Assembly (NCBI GenBank): GCA_017407225.1
Contig: JAFQWY010000047.1
Location: 1 to 64,000, forward strand
DNA from: Clostridia bacterium
Lineage (GTDB): Bacteria; Bacillota; Clostridia; Oscillospirales; CAG-272
Length of the DNA stretch: 64,000 bases
Direction: 5' to 3'
Position numbers and translations under genes: made by a program. Below the pieces are notes generated by a model. That model worked only from the letters and a program-made list of their open reading frames with translations. It was not told the origin of the DNA and searched no databases. Positions 1-8,299 of this stretch are shown one piece after another (positions within the stretch are counted from its first letter, which is position 1; the number at the start of each line of letters is the position of its first letter).

Positions 1-64
1 ATTCCTGCCTCACCTGTTCTTTGAACTCTTCCGGGTAATGTTTCATTCCTTTTTTTCCTGACAT
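1..64 (-). CDS. IS3-type transposase OrfA, N-terminal fragment (runs off window)
   Basis: The minus strand starts at ATG 64-62 behind an AAAGGAG site and reads MSGKKGMKHYPEEFKEQVRQ before leaving the window. The KxYPxEFKEQVRQE pattern is typical of the helix-turn-helix OrfA protein of IS3-family elements, which binds the element ends. Only 21 residues are visible, so the family call is an inference from the N-terminus and from the hairpin just upstream. The element end probably lies between about 110 and 145. Confidence 0.6.
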   Translation of the reverse strand, partial: MSGKKGMKHYPEEFKEQVRQE

Positions 65-67
65 AAC

Positions 68-109
68 AAAAAACTCCTTTGTAGTTATTTTACTACATTG
101 GAGTTTTTT
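68..109. promoter_or_regulatory. Hairpin upstream of the transposase that includes its ribosome site
   Basis: An 18-bp stem (68-85 with 92-109, two mismatches) with a 6-nt loop lies directly in front of the transposase ATG. On the minus strand the AAAGGAG ribosome site is inside the distal arm, followed by a T-run. Such structures can stop read-through transcription or hide the ribosome site and are common just inside insertion sequence ends. Confidence 0.55.
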
Positions 110-194
110 TGTCACTGTCCGTTTTTACTGGACCTGTTCACTAGACTGCTGAGCAGATTCCTTTTTTTATCGGCATTTCCTTTGCCTGCAGGAC

Positions 195-1619
195 TCATTC
201 CTGGGCGAAAAACTCGTTGATGATGTCAATCTTTCTCTGTTCCTTCCTGAGGAGCGATTCAATGGTGGAAGCCAGTTTGTCCGTGGAACCGCCGGCAACC
301 GTGTTCATGACAAACCGTCCGAGACTTGTACCGGCGTAACTGGAACACAGATATGCCATATCCAGAGTCAGACCGTCACCGATAATCTGCAGCATTTTCG
401 GCATATCCTCATTCTGCGAGAATTTTGCCGACAGAGCCTGATCAAAGTACGCCGGACGTACAATGTCATACCCCGCAATGGACAGTGCTTCCACGATGAA
501 GTGTGCCGTATCCGGGTCGGTGCAGGTAATCGGAATGCCGCAGTGGGGGTCAACGGTGCCGGTGATGTAGTCTGACTGCGTTTCGTCGTATTTGGGCAGC
601 GGGAGCAATGTGTATTCCACGGAACCTTCGCGGAATTCCGCCGTTGTCATCTGATGCAGTGTGTCATAATAGAACAGGGATTTGTTGTTCAGAAACATTG
701 CAGCATCCGGTGCGGTGCCCGAAATATATCCGCCCGGGCTTGAGAGCAGGGTTTCACCGATCTTTGACGTGAGATCAATGAGTTTTTCACGATCAAAATC
801 AAGGGTTACGATACCCTCAGCATTTTCTTTATAACAGTTGATATAGGTTGCCTGCAGACAGTACAGATTGGTATAAGCAGCCCAGCCGTAGATATCCTCT
901 CTGTCACGGGCGCCGTTGCCGTTTGCGTCCTGATAGAAATCCTTCACCATGCCGAGATACTGATCCAGCGTCCATGTGCCGTTATAAACCGAATCATAGG
1001 GAACGGCAATATTGTAGTCTTCTGCCAGCGCAGTGTTCATATACAGACAGCGTGCAGCGGACAGACTTTTGTAGGACATATAGGATGAAAATACATATTG
1101 GCGGCCGTTGACCATCAATTCCTCGTTGGCATAGGTCATCCACCACGGCTTATCAAAATAATGATATTCATTGCCGCGGACATTGAGAAAGTTATTGTCC
1201 ATGGAAAGCTGCCACATGACGCCGTCATGACCGCTGACCATATCGCACTCGTCATCACCGGCGAGAATGGTGGTATTTACATAGGACTCCACATCGCCGT
1301 TGGAGGTGCCGTAGATGATTGTCTCGTACTCAAAATCATATTTATCCATTGTCCGGGAGACGGAGGTATACACCGCATCATTCACGATGTCGCCGTTCAT
1401 CTCAGCGGTATAGAAGAACGGCAGGTTGGATTCATAGGTCGCGAACCGGAATGACTTGCCGCCCAGACTGCGCTCCGGAAGCAGTTCCGGCTCGGCAGCT
1501 GCTTCCGCTTCAGATTCCGTAACCGCCGGAGATGTGTCGTCAGCGGACGGTGTGGAATCGCCGCAGGCAGTAAGATTCATGAGCATGGCAGCGAGAAGCA
1601 GTATGCTTGTCTTTTTCAT
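195..1619 (-). CDS. Extracellular solute (sugar)-binding lipoprotein
   Basis: Predicted substrate-binding lipoprotein of an ABC sugar importer, anchored outside the membrane. The start at 1619 is chosen because AAGGAG lies 8 nt upstream; a longer frame to 1637 would place that site inside the gene. The N-terminus MKKTSILLLAAMLMNLTAC is a lipoprotein signal with lipobox LTAC, followed by a Ser/Thr/Glu/Pro-rich linker. A DANGNGARDREDIYG loop resembles an EF-hand-like calcium loop seen in this binding-protein class. No permease genes are adjacent. The glycoside hydrolase gene upstream at 1650-2783 is probably co-transcribed, suggesting hydrolysis and uptake of one glycan. A decayed fragment of a close relative lies at 19429-19522. 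Confidence 0.85.
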   Translation of the reverse strand: MKKTSILLLAAMLMNLTACGDSTPSADDTSPAVTESEAEAAAEPELLPERSLGGKSFRFATYESNLPFFYTAEMNGDIVNDAVYTSVSRTMDKYDFEYETIIYGTSNGDVESYVNTTILAGDDECDMVSGHDGVMWQLSMDNNFLNVRGNEYHYFDKPWWMTYANEELMVNGRQYVFSSYMSYKSLSAARCLYMNTALAEDYNIAVPYDSVYNGTWTLDQYLGMVKDFYQDANGNGARDREDIYGWAAYTNLYCLQATYINCYKENAEGIVTLDFDREKLIDLTSKIGETLLSSPGGYISGTAPDAAMFLNNKSLFYYDTLHQMTTAEFREGSVEYTLLPLPKYDETQSDYITGTVDPHCGIPITCTDPDTAHFIVEALSIAGYDIVRPAYFDQALSAKFSQNEDMPKMLQIIGDGLTLDMAYLCSSYAGTSLGRFVMNTVAGGSTDKLASTIESLLRKEQRKIDIINEFFAQE

Positions 1620-1649
1620 TGCAGTATTCTCCTTCATTACATTGTTATA

Positions 1650-2783
1650 TTATAATGTATCGTCGGTGACAACGCTCACGCCTCTGATCCGCCCCGCAAA
1701 ATCCGCATCAGCCAGAGCAGTATACCGCTTGATTACTTCAATTTCCGCAGGATCGTAGGGGAATCGGCCGCCGGGACGGAACAGATCATGCTGCCACTTG
1801 GTGAAATCGAAGTCCTTTACAGCGGCATACCCATTCTTTTCATAACTCTGCCAGATCGCCTGTGCAGGCTCGTTTGTACCGTATTTTCCCGCAACAAAGC
1901 CCCAGTTGTAGCAGCCGATATGTTCAAGAAAATAGAGCGGGAAGATATCCTGTACCCTCTGGCCGCCGCAGCGATGAAGCCATTCGGTGTTGATTGCCGG
2001 ACGGTCAAGCTTTCTCAGCTGATGGATGATACGGACGTTGTCATCGTAGGACCCATAGCTGTGGAAGCTGATGATATCTGACTGCTCCAGCGCAAACTGT
2101 TCGATCTCCGTTGCTGCACGGCAGTTTCTGAAACCGCGCCACACATCTGCACACAGCGGCTGATCGGGATTGATTTCCCGTCCGATCTCAAAGAATTTTG
2201 CCAGATGGGGTAGACTCTTGGTTCCTCTGCCGTTGCCCGGTTCGTTCATGAGATTCCACACACAGACCCGCTCATCGTGAGCATAAACCGAGATCAGCTC
2301 GCGCACCATGCCGTAATAGCGAAGGGCGGCGTCTGGATCATCGAGAATGTTGTAGCGTGTATCCGTGCCGTGTGCATACCATGTTCCCCATTCCTTTCCG
2401 CCGTGAAAACCGGGCTGCCACAGTTGTTCCCCGAATACAGCGGGCTGGAAGGTCGGTGTGCGGACGGAACATTCGTTGGAAAGACAGAGCATGGCCGAGA
2501 TGCCGTGACTCCACGCCGCAGAAAGATACCGGTCAAGACGTTCCATGAAGCCGTCGTGCTGGCGATCCCACACCTCAAATTCAAGTATGAGCCGCACAGA
2601 GTTGTATCCGATGGATTCCATCAGGGCGAATTCCCGTTCGGCGGTCACAAGCTTCTCTTCAAATCCGTATTCCTGCCACTGATCGATCCGGTTGACACAG
2701 TCACTTCCCATGAAGTTGCATCCGCGGATCCACGGACGGTTGTTGTACCATTCCCATGCACGTTCTTTTGTCCAGGGTTTCAT
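1650..2783 (-). CDS. Glycoside hydrolase, cellulase-like (clan GH-A fold)
   Basis: A 377-aa protein without a signal peptide, so probably cytoplasmic. The start at 2783 follows GAGGAGAAAAGAA. The motif WNLMNEPGN resembles the acid/base glutamate strand of clan GH-A enzymes and NTEWLHR the nucleophile strand; both fit a retaining (beta/alpha)8 hydrolase such as GH5. The exact family and substrate cannot be set by eye. It lies 30 bp upstream of the binding lipoprotein on the same strand and divergent from an AraC regulator, a common arrangement for an inducible glycan-use operon. Confidence 0.75.
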   Translation of the reverse strand: MKPWTKERAWEWYNNRPWIRGCNFMGSDCVNRIDQWQEYGFEEKLVTAEREFALMESIGYNSVRLILEFEVWDRQHDGFMERLDRYLSAAWSHGISAMLCLSNECSVRTPTFQPAVFGEQLWQPGFHGGKEWGTWYAHGTDTRYNILDDPDAALRYYGMVRELISVYAHDERVCVWNLMNEPGNGRGTKSLPHLAKFFEIGREINPDQPLCADVWRGFRNCRAATEIEQFALEQSDIISFHSYGSYDDNVRIIHQLRKLDRPAINTEWLHRCGGQRVQDIFPLYFLEHIGCYNWGFVAGKYGTNEPAQAIWQSYEKNGYAAVKDFDFTKWQHDLFRPGGRFPYDPAEIEVIKRYTALADADFAGRIRGVSVVTDDTL

Positions 2784-2840
2784 TTCTTTTCTCCTCGTCG
2801 ATATAACATAGTTTCCTGAAAAAATTGTATCATAGAATAC

Positions 2841-2869
2841 TTGAAATGTCTCTCCGTGTGCTGTATAAT
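2841..2869 (+). promoter_or_regulatory. Promoter of the AraC-family gene
   Basis: TTGAAA at 2841-2846 and TATAAT at 2864-2869 are separated by 17 bp. The -10 box ends 36 bp before the chosen start codon at 2906. It lies in the divergent region with the hydrolase gene. Confidence 0.7.
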
Positions 2870-2905
2870 AAACAGACAAAATCTGATATATTCAAGAGGA
2901 AGTGT

Positions 2906-3730
2906 ATGTTTGTACAGGTGAATAATTTCGGCAGTGCCAATGAATTCCGCTGCCGGAGACATGATATTAACTATTATTACCGCAGGCATATTCACCAGTT
3001 CGCAGAAATCATGCTGGTGCTGGAGGGGGAAATTGAGGTAATCCTGGATGCCAGAACAGAAACCGCAAAAGCCGGGCAGTTCATCCTGATTTTCCCGCTG
3101 CAGACCCACGCTTTTCACACACCGAAACATTCAAGGGTCTGGAACTGTGTTTTTTCGCCGTCAATGATTTCGGATTTTTTTGCTTCCTATGGAAATTATG
3201 TGGGGGAAACCGCTGTTTTTGACGGCAGCGACCATACCCGGGACTGTTTTCACCGGCAGCTGGTGAACGGCAGTGATATGCGTTTTTACAGTGTAAAATC
3301 CTGTCTGTATGCGGCTCTCAGCGATTTTGTCACACAAATCAAACCGGTCAGACGGGAAACGGACATGAAGCTTCCGGGTAAACTGATGGCATGGCTGATG
3401 GAAAATGCGGTAAAACCGGTGACGCTGACAGATGCAGCAGATGCCCTTGGGTACGCCGAAAACTATTTGTCCCATCAGATCACCAAGTTGTTCGGTATGA
3501 ATTTCAGAAATCTGCTGGGTTGTCTGCGCGCAGAGAGAGCGAAGGAGCTGTTGATCAACACAGACAAAAACGTACTTCAGATTGCCTATGAATGCGGTTT
3601 TACAAGCGACCGCTCCTTTACCCGCTCATTCAAACGTGTTACCAATCAGACGCCCGGACAATACCGCCTGGACAGTGCTTCCCTGATTGCGAATATGCAG
3701 GATGATTCTTCCTGGAGCAGCAGATGGTAA
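2906..3730 (+). CDS. AraC-family transcriptional regulator
   Basis: A 274-aa regulator with an N-terminal cupin-like sensor (RRHIHQFAEIMLVLEGEIEV) and a C-terminal double helix-turn-helix ending in IAYECGFTSDRSFTRSFKR, the canonical AraC signature. The start at 2906 is preferred because AGAGGAAG lies just upstream; an upstream in-frame ATG at 2825 would overlap the promoter. It is divergent from the hydrolase/binding-protein pair and probably controls it in response to a sugar. The inducer is unknown. Confidence 0.9.
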   Translation: MFVQVNNFGSANEFRCRRHDINYYYRRHIHQFAEIMLVLEGEIEVILDARTETAKAGQFILIFPLQTHAFHTPKHSRVWNCVFSPSMISDFFASYGNYVGETAVFDGSDHTRDCFHRQLVNGSDMRFYSVKSCLYAALSDFVTQIKPVRRETDMKLPGKLMAWLMENAVKPVTLTDAADALGYAENYLSHQITKLFGMNFRNLLGCLRAERAKELLINTDKNVLQIAYECGFTSDRSFTRSFKRVTNQTPGQYRLDSASLIANMQDDSSWSSRW

Positions 3731-3854
3731 AAAAGTATGAACAGGGTGAATTCCTCTTTGGGATTTGCGCAATGAAATCGAAAATCAGCAAATCGAGAAA
3801 TCCATTTCAGATTCGGATCACTGATAATTCCGATTCTTAAGGCCGCATAATAAA

Positions 3855-3891
3855 AAATACCGTGAGTTCACTGCATAAACTCACGGTATTT
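3855..3891. terminator. Bidirectional rho-independent terminator
   Basis: A 14-bp stem (3855-3868 with 3878-3891) containing ACCGTGAGTT, with A-rich and T-rich flanks on both sides. It lies between the converging AraC and IclR genes and can serve both. Confidence 0.8.
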
Positions 3892-3943
3892 CCTTTTATT
3901 CTTCTCCCGCCTTGAAATTATACACAGGCACAATCCGTTCGGA

Positions 3944-4807
3944 TCACTCTGCCGTGACACAATTCTGTCTGAGTATTTCGGAGTTGGGGAACAGCTTCTG
4001 TGTGATTTCAGCAGATGCTTCCTTCAGCAGATGCACATAATAATCCACCTCGATCTCGGATTTATATCCGATGAAGCCGGAGAAGGAAAGAGCCGCAATG
4101 ATCTCGCCTTCCTCGGAGCGGATGGGAACTGCAATACAGAAGCCTTCATTCTGGGATTCGTGGGTATCGAGAGAATATCCCTGGCTGCGAATTTTCGTCA
4201 GCTCTTCCAGAAAAGCCGCACGGTCGGTGATGGTCTTGTCCGTCATCCGTCGGAAATCGATGGTGTCAAGCAGTCCGCTCAGAATATTCTCTTCCAGCTC
4301 AGACAGCAGAATTTTCCCGCAGGCACTGGCATGAAAAGGCAGCACGGTGCCGATGGGCGGAACATAGTCCACGATCTTCTCCGTGCGGGACTGGCCGAGG
4401 ATGTAGCAGCGGTCCATGTCCCTGACCACCAGATTCATGGCTTCCTGCTCAGCTTCGGAGAGCTTTGCCATAATGTAATAGGAAACTTCCTTCAGCATCA
4501 GAAGAAAGCTCTTTTTTTCGGTTACTGCGGTGATTTTGTATCCCAGCAGGTATTTTTCTTCCTGATTCTGATATACCCAGCCCCGGTTGAGCAGAGTTTT
4601 CAGAAGCCGGAAGGTGGTCGCAGGGCTGATGCCGCAGCGCTTTGCGATTTCGTTGACGCCGAGAGGTCCTGCCTCGTCACGAAGCAGATCAAGAATATTC
4701 AGTGCACGTTCCAATACTTTTACGCCGGTCGTTTCTTCCATGGTTCTCAGTTTCTGTCTCCTGTCGTTCTTCGTTGCCGATGAATGCTTTTTCCGGCATT
4801 CACGCAT
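3944..4807 (-). CDS. IclR-family transcriptional regulator
   Basis: Contains an N-terminal winged helix-turn-helix (LGVNEIAKRCGISPATTFRL) and the IclR effector domain with FHASACGKILLSEL and SEEGEIIAALSFSG. Family members usually repress, and sometimes activate, sugar or aromatic-acid genes. The gene is divergent from the binding lipoprotein at 5035; two matching palindromes in the shared region are likely operators. The start is uncertain. ATG 4807 lacks a clear ribosome site; ATG 4741 gives MEETTGVKVLERALNI, which fits the usual family start, but the nearest AGGAG is 16 nt away. Confidence 0.88.
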   Translation of the reverse strand: MRECRKKHSSATKNDRRQKLRTMEETTGVKVLERALNILDLLRDEAGPLGVNEIAKRCGISPATTFRLLKTLLNRGWVYQNQEEKYLLGYKITAVTEKKSFLLMLKEVSYYIMAKLSEAEQEAMNLVVRDMDRCYILGQSRTEKIVDYVPPIGTVLPFHASACGKILLSELEENILSGLLDTIDFRRMTDKTITDRAAFLEELTKIRSQGYSLDTHESQNEGFCIAVPIRSEEGEIIAALSFSGFIGYKSEIEVDYYVHLLKEASAEITQKLFPNSEILRQNCVTAE

Positions 4808-4932
4808 AACAAAATAATTATTTCATATATTTTATCATAATCTTGTGAACGATTCAAGGCAGATTTTCATAATCTGCCATTGTTTCTGTTAAATGGACTG
4901 TTCCGATGGCGTCTATTTAATTCGCACAAATC

Positions 4933-4948
4933 TGAAATGTGCATTTCA
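4933..4948. promoter_or_regulatory. Putative IclR operator 1
   Basis: Perfect palindrome TGAAAT-N4-ATTTCA, 8 bp upstream of the -35 box of the 5035 gene. Its twin lies at 4996-5011, with centres 63 bp apart, close to six helical turns. IclR-family operators are often short AT-rich palindromes of this type. Confidence 0.65.
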
Positions 4949-4955
4949 AATTATA

Positions 4956-4984
4956 TTGACAAATATGCATCGCTATGTTATAAT
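4956..4984 (+). promoter_or_regulatory. Consensus promoter of the sugar-binding lipoprotein operon
   Basis: TTGACA 4956-4961 and TATAAT 4979-4984 with 17 bp spacing. It is flanked on both sides by identical palindromes, so it is probably repressed by the divergent IclR regulator. Confidence 0.85.
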
Positions 4985-4995
4985 ATTTCCAAAAG

Positions 4996-5011
4996 TGAAA
5001 TTGCCATTTCA
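4996..5011. promoter_or_regulatory. Putative IclR operator 2
   Basis: TGAAAT-N4-ATTTCA again, 11 bp after the -10 box, so it overlaps the transcription start region. Binding here would block RNA polymerase; together with operator 1 it could form a loop. Confidence 0.65.
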
Positions 5012-5034
5012 AAATATCAGAAAGGATAGAAACC

Positions 5035-6501
5035 ATGAAGAAAAAAGGACTCGCTCTCTTTCTCGCACTGCTGATGCTGTCCGGCTCGCTGGCATCCTGT
5101 GCGGAGGACACTTCCACCGCTGAAACCAAGCCGAACACGTCCGAAACGGCAGGGACGGCGGATACCTCAGCGGGAAACACGGAAGAAACCGTCCCGGAAC
5201 CTGTGGATCCCATCGTCAAGCGGAATTTCGACGGCTACACCTTCCGCTTCCTGAACGGCAACACCTCCTACGACCATAACTCCCTTGTTGTGGAAGAAGA
5301 ATCGGCTGAAATCATTGACAACTCCTTCTACCGCCGGAACATGATCACCGGGGAACGGTTCAACATTGAATTCAGCGAAACCATTTCCAATTCTCCGCAG
5401 GCGGACTACAGCGCCAGCATTCTGGCCGATGACTACAGCTTCGACGTTGCCACCCTCCGCATGGAATGGGCGTTCCCTGTCGTTGTTGAAAATCAGGCAC
5501 TCAACTGGGCTGAAATTCCCAACATCGACCTGACGCAGGATTACTGGGTGCAGAATTCCCTCAAGGCGTTCTCCCTGATGAACAACATCTATTTCGCGGT
5601 CAGCGCATTCGACATCACCCACTATGACAGCGTCCGCGCATTCGGCTTCAACAAGAATCTGGTGGAACAGTATCAGCTGGAATCCCCCTATGATCTGGTC
5701 AACAACGGCACCTGGACCCTGAGCAAGTATCAGGAACAGTGCATGATCGTTGCCAATGACGAAAACGGCGACGGAAAGTGGACCGCAGAAGACAAATTCG
5801 GTACGGACGGCTGGAGCAACGTATACATCAACACCCTGATGGCCGGCATCGGTTCCATTCTCTCCATCGGCAAGGACGAAAACGATATGCCGTACTTCGA
5901 CCTGGATCAGGAAGAACATATGAACCGGATTCAGACTATCTGCGATATGATGAAGGAACGGAATAACGGTCTGGTTTATAATGGCAACGGCGATATTTTC
6001 CGCAACGGACACGCACTGTTCTACAACGGCCTGATCTGTGCCTTTGCTCCGTTCCGTGAAATGGAAGACGATTTCGGCATCATTCCCGCACCTAAATACG
6101 ATGAAGCCCAGGAAGGCTATCTCAATCTCGGCGGAAGCCCCTTCTTCATGGTCGTTCCCATCGTTTCCGATGATCTGGACCGCACCGGCGCCATCATGGA
6201 AGGTCTGGCCTATGACTCCGTGGGCATCATTGATGAAGCATATTACGAAAAGCTCCTGAAGGGTAAGATGTCCCGTGACGAAGAATCCACCGAAATGCTG
6301 GACCTGATTTTCTCCACGCTGGAATACTACCATCCTCTTGCAAACTCCTATCTGAACGCGCCCATGGCGGATGACCTGATCTGGAACAGCAGCACCAGAA
6401 TCGCCTCCTATTTCAAGGCAGTCCGCAAGCAGATTGACGGCGAAATCAACGAAGCACTGACGACTTATAAAACCAATATGGGAATTGATGTAACGGAATA
6501 A
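5035..6501 (+). CDS. Extracellular solute (sugar)-binding lipoprotein
   Basis: A 488-aa lipoprotein. The signal ends at lipobox LASC (MKKKGLALFLALLMLSGSLA then SC) and is followed by a Thr/Glu-rich linker. An EF-hand-like loop DENGDGKWTAEDKFG and the segment EMEDDFGIIPAPKYDEAQEG are shared with the other two binding proteins in this window. AGAAAGGA precedes the start. It is the first gene of an operon continuing through the YgjV-like protein and two propeller proteins, under a strong promoter with two IclR-type operators. The ligand is unknown and no permease is nearby. Confidence 0.85.
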   Translation: MKKKGLALFLALLMLSGSLASCAEDTSTAETKPNTSETAGTADTSAGNTEETVPEPVDPIVKRNFDGYTFRFLNGNTSYDHNSLVVEEESAEIIDNSFYRRNMITGERFNIEFSETISNSPQADYSASILADDYSFDVATLRMEWAFPVVVENQALNWAEIPNIDLTQDYWVQNSLKAFSLMNNIYFAVSAFDITHYDSVRAFGFNKNLVEQYQLESPYDLVNNGTWTLSKYQEQCMIVANDENGDGKWTAEDKFGTDGWSNVYINTLMAGIGSILSIGKDENDMPYFDLDQEEHMNRIQTICDMMKERNNGLVYNGNGDIFRNGHALFYNGLICAFAPFREMEDDFGIIPAPKYDEAQEGYLNLGGSPFFMVVPIVSDDLDRTGAIMEGLAYDSVGIIDEAYYEKLLKGKMSRDEESTEMLDLIFSTLEYYHPLANSYLNAPMADDLIWNSSTRIASYFKAVRKQIDGEINEALTTYKTNMGIDVTE

Positions 6502-7043
6502 TGATAGAATTGACATGGCAGGCATTGGTACCTCAATTGTTCGGCCTGCTGGGTATGATCTCATTATTCTGTTCCTACCAGCAGACAAGACGCGAAATGC
6601 TGATTGCCTGTAAGCTGGGAGCGGATGTGATGTGGGTTCTCCATTACATCGCACTCAATGCATACGGCGGTGCCATTCCGAATTTTGTGGGAATCTTCCG
6701 CGAACTGATCTTCATACAGCAGGGCAGGCATAAATGGGCAAGATCCCCCATCTGGCCGGTTCTGTTCATCCTGATCAATTTCACGCTGGCGATCACCACC
6801 TGGAAATCCCCACTGTCCCTCCTCCCGATTACAGCATCCGCATTCGTCACCATTTCCCTCTGGGTCAAAAAGCCGAAAATCACCCGCATGATCGGGGCTC
6901 CGGTATCCATATGCTTTATAATTTATGACATCTGCGTCGGTTCCTGGATCGGCGTCATCAACGAATCCATTGCGATCATCTCGATCATATCCTCCTTTAT
7001 CCGGAACGATATGAAACAGAAACAGAAAGGCAAGGCAGCATGA
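6501..7043 (+). CDS. YgjV-family inner membrane protein
   Basis: A 180-aa hydrophobic protein with about five to six membrane helices. The pattern LFGLLGMISLFCSYQQTRRE followed by LGADVMWVLHYIALNAYGGA matches the YgjV (Imp-YgjV) family, whose biochemical role is not established. The start overlaps the stop of the binding-protein gene by one base (TAATG), so translation is probably coupled. Confidence 0.75.
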   Translation: MIELTWQALVPQLFGLLGMISLFCSYQQTRREMLIACKLGADVMWVLHYIALNAYGGAIPNFVGIFRELIFIQQGRHKWARSPIWPVLFILINFTLAITTWKSPLSLLPITASAFVTISLWVKKPKITRMIGAPVSICFIIYDICVGSWIGVINESIAIISIISSFIRNDMKQKQKGKAA

Positions 7044-7044
7044 T

Positions 7045-8280
7045 ATGAGCATCACCGTAAAGTTTATGCCTCCGGAAGTGGGCATCTTCACTCCCGATAT
7101 TCAGACCGATAAACCGGAACTCTTCACCGGATCCGCGCCGATCAATCACTACAACGGCTATCTCCGTCCCCAGAACAACAAGGCGGCAAGAGAGCTGGGT
7201 GACAAGTGCGCTGCGGAAATGAAAGCAAGCATCATTGCCGACTTTGAAAAGAATGAGGCATACTGTACCAGGCATCCGGAAGATCATGTGGATATGATGG
7301 TTCACGTTTCCACCTTCGCCATCATAGACGGCTATATCTACATGACCTATTATGCCAACACCGGCACCACCGCGGAAGACCCGTTCTATCAGGAATCAAG
7401 ATTTGCTTTCTGCCCCTGTGACGATCCTTCCGATATGACTATCGTCAAGCTTCTTAAAGCCGGCGAAAAGCTGGACGGCAAAACCATCGACAGAGTTTAC
7501 GACACCATTCTCCTCCGCAAGGATGACGATGTGCTGTATCTGATGTGGACCGCTTCCGCCGACGGACTTTACTACCGCTTCTACTGTACCTACACCATTT
7601 CCACCGCTACGCTGAGCCCCATCCGCCCCAACCGCTTCAAGGTGGGCGATGTTACCAATGATTTCAGCATCAGCGGTATGATCACCGCGCTCTCCGCAAA
7701 CGGCATTGCCCACAAGAGTATGTGGAGCGATATCGGCATCATGCAGAAGCTGACAACCCGTGAAGAAAACGGCGAACTCTGGTACTACACCGGCGCATAC
7801 TCCGGCAACTTCAACTGCATCATCAAGAGCCGTGACTTCATCACATGGGAATACGTTTCCACTCCCGATTTCATCAACGAATCTCTCTGGGAAAATGCGG
7901 TTTATGTCATCGGCGACAAGATTTACTACTTCGTCCGTCAGGATGAGTGCATGCAGGGCTTCCTCACCTGCTATGACCTGACAAACGATACCTGGGCCGC
8001 TCCCTGCCTGATCCGCGATGCACAGTCCCGTTCCGACTTTATCCTGTACAAGGATGAGCTGTACCTGATTCACGCCCCCATCGACCGCAACGGTTTCGGA
8101 ATCGTGAAGGTAAATCAGGAAGATCTCGGAAAGAGCACGCCGGTTCTGGTTGCCGATATGCATGACAGCCTGTTCTATCCCTACACAGATCTCTACGGCG
8201 AATACGCCTATATGTCCTATACCATCAACCGGAAGCATATCCGTCTCTCCCGCTTCAAGCTGGAAAATTATCTCGGATAA
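7045..8280 (+). CDS. Beta-propeller-like glycan-associated protein, cytoplasmic paralogue
   Basis: A 411-aa protein with no signal peptide, starting one base after the preceding stop region. Repeated short blade-like motifs (YYFVRQDECMQGF, LYLIHAPIDRNGFG, YYTGAYSGNFN, DVLYLMWTASADG) suggest a five-bladed propeller like those of GH43-type or other sugar-active proteins. I do not recognise the family with certainty. It is highly similar over its whole length to the next gene, which has a lipoprotein signal. The ribosome site is weak (AAGGCA), suggesting coupled translation. Confidence 0.6.
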   Translation: MSITVKFMPPEVGIFTPDIQTDKPELFTGSAPINHYNGYLRPQNNKAARELGDKCAAEMKASIIADFEKNEAYCTRHPEDHVDMMVHVSTFAIIDGYIYMTYYANTGTTAEDPFYQESRFAFCPCDDPSDMTIVKLLKAGEKLDGKTIDRVYDTILLRKDDDVLYLMWTASADGLYYRFYCTYTISTATLSPIRPNRFKVGDVTNDFSISGMITALSANGIAHKSMWSDIGIMQKLTTREENGELWYYTGAYSGNFNCIIKSRDFITWEYVSTPDFINESLWENAVYVIGDKIYYFVRQDECMQGFLTCYDLTNDTWAAPCLIRDAQSRSDFILYKDELYLIHAPIDRNGFGIVKVNQEDLGKSTPVLVADMHDSLFYPYTDLYGEYAYMSYTINRKHIRLSRFKLENYLG

Positions 8281-8299
8281 CACAGCAAAGGAGACACCG

